Source: Deltaproteobacteria bacterium
GTDB lineage: Bacteria; Desulfobacterota; Desulfobulbia; Desulfobulbales; Desulfocapsaceae
Direction: 5' to 3'
DNA: 64,000 bases
Assembly (NCBI GenBank): GCA_026388715.1
Contig: JAPLJF010000010.1
Span: 124,001 to 188,000, forward strand
Made by a program: the position numbers and the translations under genes
Notes under the pieces: generated by a model
Told to the model about the DNA's origin: nothing
Seen by the model: only the letters and a program-made list of their open reading frames with translations
Database searches by the model: none
In this document: positions 9,827 through 16,222 of the stretch, piece after piece
Numbering within the stretch: position 1 is the first letter of the stretch
How the letters are laid out: every line of letters starts with the position of its first letter

Positions 9827-10459
9827 ATGCCCATGAGTGGAAAACATTTTGATAAGGCTGCGGCTGGTTGGGATCAGAAACAGCGCCGGGTGGAACTGGC
9901 GGCCAAGATTGCGGCTGCCATCAGCAGTACCCTGCCATTGAACAAAAAAATGGCTGCTCTGGAGTATGGCTGCGGCACAGGACTGGTGGGGCTGGCGTTG
10001 GCGCCACAGCTTGCAACGCTCACTGCTGTTGATACCTCAACTGGAATGCTTGAGGTGCTGGCCCAGAAAATCAAGAGTGACGAGATCACCAATGTGACCC
10101 CACTGCGTCTGGACCTGCTGCAGGAGTCTCTGACGGACAGGTTTGACCTGATCTTCTGCGCCATGACCCTGCATCACATCAAGGAGGCTGACCAGCTGCT
10201 GGCCCGTTTCTGTGACCTGCTGGCCGATGGCGGCTATCTGGCCGTGGCGGACCTGAAAACAGAGGATGGCTCTTTCCATGATGCGGAGGCCGATGGGGTC
10301 ATGCATCATGGGTTTAATCCGGAAGAGCTGGTAAAAACCTTGACAAAGCTTGGCCTGAATCAGGTGGCAGTTCAAGAGGTTCATTCCCTCACCAAGACCA
10401 ATGACGTAGGGGTTGAACGGGCCTATCCCATCATCCTGCTTACCGGAAGAAAGGGATAG
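9827..10459 (+). CDS. Class I SAM-dependent methyltransferase
   Basis: 210 residues. Motif I is ALEYGCGTGLVGLALA, followed by the acidic strand TAVDTSTGML, and motif IV is LIFCAMTLHHI; this is the Methyltransf_11/25 Rossmann fold. The N-terminal pattern HFDKAAAGWDQ is typical of small-molecule methyltransferases. The substrate is unknown. ATGs at 9827 and 9833 both fit an upstream AGGA, so the start is uncertain by two residues. It stands alone, with the repeat element upstream. Confidence 0.85.
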   Translation: MPMSGKHFDKAAAGWDQKQRRVELAAKIAAAISSTLPLNKKMAALEYGCGTGLVGLALAPQLATLTAVDTSTGMLEVLAQKIKSDEITNVTPLRLDLLQESLTDRFDLIFCAMTLHHIKEADQLLARFCDLLADGGYLAVADLKTEDGSFHDAEADGVMHHGFNPEELVKTLTKLGLNQVAVQEVHSLTKTNDVGVERAYPIILLTGRKG

Positions 10460-10582
10460 AACGGCAATAGACAATAGTCAGGAACAGAAAAACAATATTG
10501 GCCGGAGTGCTGCTGTTTTTTCCTTTCAACTTTTCAATTTTATCCTGTTATTTTTTTAATAAACCCCTCATAGGAGCATAGT

Positions 10583-11275
10583 ATGCAATACTCTTCTGAA
10601 GTACAAAAAATGTGCCCGGTGGCCCAGGGCGCGTGTCACGGGGCGTCGCCCATTCCGCAGGAAGGCGGGTGGACTAAGGCCCGTGAGATCAAGGATATCA
10701 AAGGGCTCACCCACGGGGTCGGCTGGTGCGCCCCGCAGCAGGGTGCCTGCAAGCTGACCCTGAATATCAAGGACGGGATCATTGAAGAGGCCCTGATCGA
10801 GACCATTGGCTGCACCGGAATGACTCATTCGGCAGCCATGGCCTCTGAGATCCTGCCCGGCAAGACCATTCTTGAGGCCCTGAATACGGATCTGGTCTGC
10901 GATGCCATTAATACGGCCATGCGCGAGCTCTTTCTGCAGATCGTCTATGGCCGCAGCCAGTCTGCCTTTTCTGAAGGCGGCCTGCCCATCGGCGCCGGAC
11001 TGGAAGATCTGGGCAAGGGTCTGCGTTCGGTATGCGGCACCACCTATGGCACCCGGATCAAAGGCCCCCGTTACCTGGAGGTGACAGAGGGGTATGTGCT
11101 GGAGCTGGCCCTTGATGGCGACGATGAGATCATCGGCTACAAGTTTGTCCATCTGGGCCGGATGATGGATGCGATCAAAAAGGGTGTGGAGCCCGCTCAG
11201 GCGCTGGCGGATGCCACAGGAACCTACGGCCGCTTCGACCAGGCCGTTAAAAAAATTGACCCCCGAAAGGAATAA
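10583..11275 (+). CDS. NifU-like iron-sulfur scaffold protein, partner of GGGtGRT protein
   Basis: 230 residues with an IscU/NifU N-domain-like organisation: GWCAPQQGACKLTLNI, then ETIGCTGMTHSAAMASEIL, where Cys and His stand where scaffold proteins hold a cluster, and a later cysteine in SVCGTTYG. An extra N-terminal stretch MCPVAQGACHG adds two cysteines. It lies 11 bases upstream of the GGGtGRT gene, and in anaerobes the two are regularly adjacent. The pair is assumed to work in Fe-S or redox chemistry; no reaction has been established as far as I know. Confidence 0.82.
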   Translation: MQYSSEVQKMCPVAQGACHGASPIPQEGGWTKAREIKDIKGLTHGVGWCAPQQGACKLTLNIKDGIIEEALIETIGCTGMTHSAAMASEILPGKTILEALNTDLVCDAINTAMRELFLQIVYGRSQSAFSEGGLPIGAGLEDLGKGLRSVCGTTYGTRIKGPRYLEVTEGYVLELALDGDDEIIGYKFVHLGRMMDAIKKGVEPAQALADATGTYGRFDQAVKKIDPRKE

Positions 11276-11286
11276 GGAGGAGGACC

Positions 11287-12282
11287 ATGGCACTGTTTGA
11301 AAGTTATGACCGGCGGATAGATCAGATCACTCCTGTTCTTGCAAAATATGGGATGAAGAGCCTGGAAGAGGCCAAAGAGGTGTGTGATGGCTACGGCGTG
11401 GACGTGGCGGCGATAGTAAGAAAGATCCAGCCCATCTGTTTTGAAAACGCCTGCTGGGCCTATACCTTGGGGGCGGCCATCGCCATCAAAAAGGGCGAGA
11501 AGCGGGCGGTGGATATTGCGGCGACTTTGGGTGAGGGGTTGCAGGCCTTCTGCATTCCCGGGTCGGTGGCCGATCATCGGCAGGTGGGTATTGGTCATGG
11601 CAATCTCGCCTCCATGCTGCTGCGCGAAGAGACCCGATGCTTTGCCTTTATTGCCGGCCATGAGTCTTTTGCCGCGGCGGAAGGGGCCATTGGGCTCGCC
11701 AGGTCAGCCAACCGGGTCCGCAAGGAGCCGCTGCGGGTGATCCTCAACGGTCTGGGTAAGGACGCAGCCCAGATCATTTCGCGGATCAACGGTTTTACCC
11801 ATGTGGAAACCTCCTATGATTACGCCACCAGTAAACTGACCGTGGTCAAGGAGAAGGCATATTCTCTCGGAGAACGGGCGGCGGTGCGCTGCTATGGGGC
11901 TGACGATGTGCGTGAGGGGGTGGCCATCAACCATCTGGAAGGGGTGGATGTCTCCATTACCGGTAATTCCACCAATCCCACCCGTTTTCAGCATCCGGTG
12001 GCCGGCACCTACAAGAAAGAGTGTGTTCAACAGGGCAAGAAATACTTCTCGGTGGCCTCCGGTGGCGGCACCGGCCGTACCCTCCATCCCGATAATATGG
12101 GGGCTGGCCCTGCCTCATATGGCATGACCGACACCATGGGGCGGATGCATTCGGACGCCCAGTTTGCCGGTTCATCCTCTGTCCCCGCTCATGTGGAGAT
12201 GATGGGGCTTATCGGTATGGGCAACAACCCCATGGTGGGCGCCTCTGTCTCGGTGGCGGTGGCGCTGGAGCAGGCTTCCTGA
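11287..12282 (+). CDS. GGGtGRT family protein
   Basis: 331 residues with the family name motif SGGGTGRTLHPDNMGAG near residue 260 and the conserved tail MGMTD/MGRMHSDAQ/GMGNNPMVGA type segments. A strong Shine-Dalgarno AAGGAGGAGG precedes ATG 11287. The family occurs mainly in anaerobes and is linked to the NifU-like protein encoded immediately upstream; its molecular function is undescribed. Cys and His residues at CFENACWAYTLG are possible ligand positions. Transcription probably stops at the palindrome directly after the stop codon. Confidence 0.85.
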   Translation: MALFESYDRRIDQITPVLAKYGMKSLEEAKEVCDGYGVDVAAIVRKIQPICFENACWAYTLGAAIAIKKGEKRAVDIAATLGEGLQAFCIPGSVADHRQVGIGHGNLASMLLREETRCFAFIAGHESFAAAEGAIGLARSANRVRKEPLRVILNGLGKDAAQIISRINGFTHVETSYDYATSKLTVVKEKAYSLGERAAVRCYGADDVREGVAINHLEGVDVSITGNSTNPTRFQHPVAGTYKKECVQQGKKYFSVASGGGTGRTLHPDNMGAGPASYGMTDTMGRMHSDAQFAGSSSVPAHVEMMGLIGMGNNPMVGASVSVAVALEQAS

Positions 12283-12283
12283 A

Positions 12284-12327
12284 ACAACATGACAGGCGCA
12301 GCAGCACTGCTGCGCCTGTCATGTTGT
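12284..12327. terminator. Perfect 21-bp inverted repeat, probable bidirectional terminator
   Basis: The arms 12284-12304 and 12307-12327 are exact reverse complements (ACAACATGACAGGCGCAGCAG and its complement), beginning two bases after the GGGtGRT stop. There is no uridine tract, so a classical intrinsic terminator is not complete. Its place between convergent transcription units suggests termination or 3'-end protection. Confidence 0.65.
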
Positions 12328-12402
12328 CATTCCACTTATAGGTTGGGCATATCTGCGGGTGCGTCCAACCTGTCTGGCTCATCATCTGACGAATTGCTAT
12401 TT

Positions 12403-12462
12403 AGAAGCCGTTACGAAATAACTATGCCATTTCAAACTGTTTCGTTGCGGCTCCTTATGCCT
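12403..12462. repeat. Dispersed stem-loop repeat, copy A
   Basis: On the minus strand it reads GGCATAAGGAGCCGCAACG, then a short middle, and returns as TTATTTCGTAACGGCTTCT, so it folds into a hairpin. It matches copies at 18441-18482 (degenerate), 35737-35795 and 49467-49524. It lies downstream of the selenoprotein operon and could end its transcription. Confidence 0.7.
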
Positions 12463-12512
12463 TTTTTGACGTTCAGATGGTCATGTTATTTCTTTTCAGC
12501 GTCCTAGTTGTT

Positions 12513-12770
12513 TCAGCAGAGGATATTGTCGAGATAGTCCGCCATTTTCTCTTTGGATGTGGCTATATCCAAAGGAACCCATTGCTGATTGATAAATATA
12601 TTGGTTGACCCCTTTAGAGAATAGGCCGCAGCTTCGGGTGAATCTGTGGTATAGATGTGCAGGTCAAGCTGATCCTTGAATGTTTCCTGCATGGCCCTGG
12701 CCACACCTGTGGCCTTCTGACATGTTGCTCAAGCAGGATTGCCGCTGTGGAATAAAATCATCTCTATCAC
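12513..12770 (-). CDS. Thioredoxin-like selenoprotein with UxxC motif (UGA at 12731-12729)
   Basis: If UGA 12731-12729 is read as selenocysteine, an unbroken small thioredoxin-fold protein appears: VIEMILFHSGNPA-Sec-ATC, then helix QKATGVARAMQETF, strand DLHIYTT, and a C-terminal beta-alpha unit SLKGSTNIFINQ...ADYLDNILC. The Sec is residue 11 counted from ATG 12761, and Sec-Ala-Thr-Cys is a redox pair at the usual end of strand 1. GTG 12770 with GGAGG five bases upstream is the better start (85 residues); ATG 12761 gives 82. Fourteen bases after the UGA comes a 6-bp hairpin GGCCAC-AGGU-GUGGCC (12714-12699), an excellent bacterial SECIS. Without recoding, only a 63-residue fragment lacking the active site would be called. 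It is the last gene of the ArsR-led operon. Its substrate is unknown. Confidence 0.85.
12699..12714 (-). promoter_or_regulatory. SECIS-like hairpin of the UxxC selenoprotein
   Basis: A perfect 6-bp stem with apical loop AGGU starts 14 bases after UGA 12731-12729. Bacterial SECIS elements read by SelB lie just after the UGA and carry a GGU-type apical loop; both features are present. Confidence 0.75.
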
Positions 12771-12832
12771 GATCGCCTCCTTCTTTGCTGGTGAATAGGT
12801 TTTTAGAATTTTTTCTGACTCTTGGGCAATTG

Positions 12833-13123
12833 TCATTCGGCTGTTGTCTTTTCCGGACATGGCAATCCCAAGTGGCGGCAGAGGCACGCCTCTACTACAT
12901 CCAGGGCTACATCCGCCCCCTCAACCACAATCTCTTCTTCCACCATCACCGCCGGGGCCACCGGCAGATCCAGCTCAAACCAGGAATCGGTCTGGTATTC
13001 GGCCCGCGGTTTTGCAATGATCTCAATGGCGATATCATATTTTGCGCCCAACCTGGGCATCATTTCCAGGAAATGGCCTCAGGCCTTGCCGTTGGGTTCA
13101 TTCAGAAAAAATCGCACCAACAT
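12833..13123 (-). CDS. Small thioredoxin-like selenoprotein (UGA at 13081-13079)
   Basis: 96 residues once UGA 13081-13079 is read as Sec (residue 15): MLVRFFLNEPNGKA-Sec-GHFLEMM. ATG 13123 follows AGGAGGAG and begins 3 bases after the stop of the upstream selenoprotein gene. Strand 1 (LVRFFLNEP), the Sec-headed helix, and the segment LPVAPAVMVEEEIVVEG with its probable cis-proline give a thioredoxin-like fold. There is no cysteine two residues after the Sec, so it would act as a single selenol. CLCRHLGLPCP near the C-terminus holds three cysteines. The UGA is followed by hairpins at 13075-13061 and 13058-13046; the second has an AGGUU loop. It may correspond to a small thioredoxin-like (seleno)protein named in database families, which I cannot test here. 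Confidence 0.83.
13046..13075 (-). promoter_or_regulatory. SECIS-like structure of the second selenoprotein
   Basis: Three bases after the UGA comes CAUUU-CCUGG-AAAUG (13075-13061), then GCCC-AGGUU-GGGC (13058-13046). The second loop shares the AGGU motif of the two neighbouring elements. Which hairpin SelB would use is not decided by sequence alone. Confidence 0.55.
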
Positions 13124-13126
13124 GAA

Positions 13127-13591
13127 TTACTCCTCCTCTGATTGGATTTTTTGTTCTCGTCTCAGCTTGGCAAGCAGAAATGTAGCGCCACTGTGCGAGA
13201 ATCCAAGATTGTTCGAAAGATCTTCTGCTTTACTGTCGGGGTGCTGTTGGAGAAAGGTCATCACCTCATCTTCCAGTTCTTCAAGCCAATCCTCAAAAAG
13301 GATTAATAGCTCAGGATCAGTAACAGATTGGAGCTGTCTGGAGCGAGCCACTTTATCCACCAGGCTTTGACACATCTTTGTGGGGTCGACACCTTCGCCC
13401 ATGCACTCCGCCAGTCAGAGATGGACGAGGCTGGCCACCTTGTCGGCACCAGCTTCACCAATGAGATTGACAACAAAGTCCAGACGAAGCTCTTCGCTTA
13501 CTTGGGAGAAAAGTCCGCGGAGAACAACTCCCAACCTGGTCAGGGCCTTTTCCGGTTCTATCTGGTTAATTATTTTTTGAATTTCATCCAT
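13127..13591 (-). CDS. Selenoprotein with C-terminal helix-turn-helix-like segment (UGA at 13417-13415)
   Basis: 154 residues when UGA 13417-13415 is read as Sec (residue 59): KVASLVHL-Sec-LAECMGEG, a Sec-x3-Cys pair. ATG 13591 lies 23 bases after the ArsR stop, with GGGGGAG upstream at a slightly long spacing. Reading through the UGA joins a helical N-terminal part (residues 1-58) to a C-terminal part whose segment AEDLSNNLGFSH-SGATFLLAKLRR looks like a winged-helix DNA-binding unit. The hairpin UGGG-CGA-AGGUG-UCG-AC-CCCA (13401-13381) starts 13 bases after the UGA. I do not recognise the family. A selenol/thiol redox switch on a DNA-binding or scaffold protein is possible but inferred. Confidence 0.82.
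13381..13401 (-). promoter_or_regulatory. SECIS-like hairpin of the HTH-like selenoprotein
   Basis: Seven base pairs in two blocks (UGGG/CCCA and CGA/UCG) with a two-base bulge and apical loop AGGUG, starting 13 bases downstream of UGA 13417-13415. Spacing and loop sequence match bacterial SECIS rules and the other elements of this operon. Confidence 0.72.
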
Positions 13592-13614
13592 ACGAACAGG
13601 TACTCCCCCACATG

Positions 13615-13932
13615 TTAAAAGGTTGTTCTTTCACTGAGTAATGCCGTGCCCAGTTCATCCAGTCCTGCCAATATTATAAGAATCCGTTGATCTGTCATCT
13701 CATAGTAAACGAAGGGACCGCTTCGCTCAACCTTCACCAGTAAGGCCCTTTTCAGTTCCTTTAGATGATGGGAAACAAGAGGTTGTGATAAGCCGAGTTC
13801 TTCAACAATCCTGGAGACAGATTTCTTTTCCTTGCTGACACAGAACAGGATGCGCAGCCGATTCTCATCAGCCAGGCATTTGGCAAGGAAGGCAAGACTG
13901 TGGGTGTTCAGGTTATCTGCGCGGTTATCCAT
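13615..13932 (-). CDS. ArsR/SmtB-family transcriptional regulator
   Basis: 105 residues from ATG 13932: LADENRLRILFC, then the winged helix-turn-helix SVSRIVEELGLSQPLVSHHLKEL and the wing LLVKVERSGPFVYYEMTD. These are the standard ArsR dimer features. The classical ELCVCDL metal site is not present; cysteines are at LAKCLAD and ILFCVSK, so the sensing chemistry may differ. An upstream in-frame start at 14025 would overlap the preceding gene and has no ribosome site. The gene lies 25 bases after the RHH-like gene and directly precedes the three selenoprotein genes, so it probably autoregulates the operon. Confidence 0.88.
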   Translation of the reverse strand: MDNRADNLNTHSLAFLAKCLADENRLRILFCVSKEKKSVSRIVEELGLSQPLVSHHLKELKRALLVKVERSGPFVYYEMTDQRILIILAGLDELGTALLSERTTF

Positions 13933-13957
13933 GTCATGGTAAAACAGAGAGAAAGAC

Positions 13958-14242
13958 TCAGTATGGAAATTTGCCAAAAATTTCTTCGATGGTCTTGTCA
14001 TGAACCCCGTGTGCTGCGAGCACATCTTTAGCGTGGGTCAGAAATTGCTGTCGTTTCAGTTGGGCGCTGCTGTTTATCAATCCTTGTTGGGCATAACAAA
14101 GGATAAGGGAATGAAGATCGGTCTTTGCCAAGGCTGCCGCTTCTTTTAATTGTCCCAAGAGATCGACAGGGATTTCTAATGTTAACGGAGCGTGATCCTT
14201 ATTGTCTGAAGTCATTTGACATTGGCATGTATTTTCTTTCAT
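13958..14242 (-). CDS. Small ribbon-helix-helix-like protein, first gene of selenoprotein operon
   Basis: 94 residues from ATG 14242, chosen because AAGGAGGT lies six bases upstream. The N-terminus KENTCQCQM is Cys-rich and could bind metal. LTLEIPVDLLGQLKEAAALAKTDLHSLILCYAQQGL has the strand-helix-helix pattern of CopG/Arc-type proteins, followed by a helical tail. I do not recognise a named family. As the leader gene ahead of arsR it may be a second regulator or a small metal-binding protein. Confidence 0.65.
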   Translation of the reverse strand: MKENTCQCQMTSDNKDHAPLTLEIPVDLLGQLKEAAALAKTDLHSLILCYAQQGLINSSAQLKRQQFLTHAKDVLAAHGVHDKTIEEIFGKFPY

Positions 14243-14306
14243 AATTAGACCTCCTTGTAGATTGACGGTGTAATGGGTCTCCACCATTGAGACACCTATT
14301 CTTTAG

Positions 14307-14346
14307 CATATGATTATATGTATAGACGTTTATGTGTTGATGTCAA
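14307..14346 (-). promoter_or_regulatory. Predicted promoter and operator of the selenoprotein operon
   Basis: On the minus strand, -35 TTGACA (14346-14341) and -10 TATACA (14324-14319) are separated by 16 bases. A 14-base palindrome CATAT-AATC-ATATG (14320-14307) overlaps the -10 edge and the expected start site. This is where an ArsR-type repressor would block transcription. The leader to ATG 14242 is about 65 bases. Confidence 0.6.
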
Positions 14347-14601
14347 GAGGAATCCTGGATCATTAGTAAACAACAAAAAACAAAAGAAAGGATTTCCCTT
14401 CTCTTCATTTTTTACGGGAATATTGACACCGTGGATCAATTCAGGAAAATCTATCAGCCCAGCCCACGGCTTCAGGATAAAAAATGGCCATTCGTCCCTC
14501 GGCAATTCCTGCTCTCTGTTCCATGACGTCCAGTCTCTTCCCCATAGCATCCATCTCTATGACGAATCATCCGCATCAACACCCCGGTTAATGAGGGTGC
14601 T
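14347..14601. other. Intergenic stretch without a supportable gene
   Basis: Between hslO and the selenoprotein operon promoter. Short open frames exist on both strands, but none has a ribosome site with a protein-like composition. I see no tRNA, repeat copy or terminator hairpin in it. Confidence 0.5.
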
Positions 14602-15516
14602 TCAGGTGGAGGACTGTTTTTCCTGACAGATGTCTGCCAGGGTCTTTTGATCGAAAAGGTATTGTTTGTTACAGAAATGGCAGGTTACCTGCACCGGGAA
14701 GGGGCCATTGGCATGCATTTCTTCGAGGTCGGCCAAGGGCAGGTGGAGCAGGAGGAGACGCATGCGCTTGGCATCGCAGCGACAATGAAACTGGACAGGA
14801 TGTTCTTCCAGGATGTCAGGTGGAAAGGCAGAAAATTGCTCGTTGAGCCATGATTCCATCTTCCGGCCTTCCGCAAGCGCCTTGCCCAGAGATGGCAAGG
14901 TTTGCGTCTTCTGGTCAAGGATTGCAAATATCTTGGCGCTGGCCCCTGGCATGGCCTGTAATAAGAGGCCGCCAGCCCCGATTACCCTGTCATGGATATC
15001 AAAAACAAGACTGAGATGAATTGCAGTCGGGATCTGTTCAGAGAGGAGATAATAGTGGGCCACCTCGGAGGCAATATTTCCAGCTTGCAAAGCCACACTG
15101 CCGCTGAAAGGTTGTCTGCCTTCTTCCAGATAGCGGGTAATGGTGAGAAAACCGTCTCCCCAGAAGGGGCTGAGGTCGTCTCTTTCGTCAAAGGGTTGCA
15201 GAGGGTCTGTCCGGGGAATGGGAACCTGCTTGAGGTAGCCACGGATCTCACCAGTGGCAGTGGCCTCGGCGACAAGGCCCTTGATCGGTCCCGAGCAGTC
15301 TATTCTCAAGCCTATCTCGTCGTGACCTTTCAGCGATGAGGCCATGAGTGCGGTCACTTGCAAGGCCTGACCAAGAATCAGCGTTTCCAAGGGGCCAAGC
15401 CCATGACGGGTCCGCATCTCCTGGACCAAGGTGGTGCCATCAAGGATCACTCCCCGCACCGACTTCTCAGCCAGAAGAAAGGTAAGGATATGGCTGGTCT
15501 CAGTGGTTACTTCCAT
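14602..15516 (-). CDS. hslO: Redox-regulated chaperone Hsp33
   Basis: 304 residues with the Hsp33 layout: an N-terminal substrate-binding domain (GLGPLETLILGQALQVTALM, GNIASEVAHYY) and a C-terminal redox switch with four zinc cysteines, HCRCDAKR near residue 247 and VTCHFCNKQYLF near residue 282. On oxidation the cysteines form disulfides and the chaperone is activated. It is cytoplasmic and single-copy here. The upstream neighbour on the same strand is a universal stress protein. Confidence 0.95.
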   Translation of the reverse strand: MEVTTETSHILTFLLAEKSVRGVILDGTTLVQEMRTRHGLGPLETLILGQALQVTALMASSLKGHDEIGLRIDCSGPIKGLVAEATATGEIRGYLKQVPIPRTDPLQPFDERDDLSPFWGDGFLTITRYLEEGRQPFSGSVALQAGNIASEVAHYYLLSEQIPTAIHLSLVFDIHDRVIGAGGLLLQAMPGASAKIFAILDQKTQTLPSLGKALAEGRKMESWLNEQFSAFPPDILEEHPVQFHCRCDAKRMRLLLLHLPLADLEEMHANGPFPVQVTCHFCNKQYLFDQKTLADICQEKQSST

Positions 15517-15597
15517 ATTCTCAACCGCTTCTCCCTTGTCTCTCCTGTTTCTTGTCTCTCAAAGGTCTGTCCGGTGGCAGTTGTTGGCATGGGCGCC

Positions 15598-16083
15598 TTA
15601 TTTTGCAAGACAACAGGTGTAGGGATTAACGGTCATGATCGGACAGGGGGCGGCCTTGACCACCTTGTCGGCGATACTGCCGAACATGATTTTTTCCAGA
15701 CCTTTATAACCGTGGGTCCCCATGACGATCAGATTGCCTTGCCCGTTTATGGCATAGTCAATGATCTGCTCCGCGACATCACCCATCAGAACTTTGGAGT
15801 TCAGGGCAGTTACTCCCAGGGCCTTGAATGATTCTTCGTTGTCCTGACAAAATTTATCCATCCTTTCTTCGGCACTGGTAAATAACTCCTGCATCAGATC
15901 AGGGGCATTGATCTGGGGCACAAAAAATCCAGAGTAATCTGCAAAACTCTGGACGACAAAGATCAGACTCAGAGAGGCCTTGAAGCTTCCGGCTACATAA
16001 GCTGCTGATTCGGCTATCAATGGGGCATTTTCAGAGAAATCAATGGGCGTAATCACTCGCTTAATATCATTAATTCTTGTCAT
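15598..16083 (-). CDS. Universal stress protein (UspA family)
   Basis: 161 residues of the USP alpha/beta fold: start RVITPIDFSENAPLIAESAAYVA and ATP-binding loop GTHGYKGLEKIMFGSIADKVV, fitting G-x2-G-x9-G-S. The C-terminus PYTCCLAK carries a vicinal cysteine pair not typical of the family. The ATG is preceded by AAAGGAGAG. The role, beyond stress-linked nucleotide binding, is not specified by sequence. Confidence 0.9.
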   Translation of the reverse strand: MTRINDIKRVITPIDFSENAPLIAESAAYVAGSFKASLSLIFVVQSFADYSGFFVPQINAPDLMQELFTSAEERMDKFCQDNEESFKALGVTALNSKVLMGDVAEQIIDYAINGQGNLIVMGTHGYKGLEKIMFGSIADKVVKAAPCPIMTVNPYTCCLAK

Positions 16084-16222
16084 GGCTCTCCTTTGAAGGG
16101 GTAAATGGTTGGGGCGTTGGACACAGCTATTCTTGATAAAATCTTCTCACAGCTTGCCCCTTGAGGCAAGGACTAAATGGCTCCCGGTATTATCAGACCT
16201 GCATAAGGGGTAGATTAGTTAT

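Noticed and set aside
12680-13618. Plus-strand open frames across the selenoprotein genes (starts near 12680, 12822, 13328, 13380)
   Set aside because: They lack ribosome sites and protein-like composition, and they lie antisense to the coherent Sec-containing frames.
14314-14550. A 78-codon minus-strand open frame next to hslO
   Set aside because: It overlaps the predicted operon promoter, has no ribosome site, and resembles no protein pattern.
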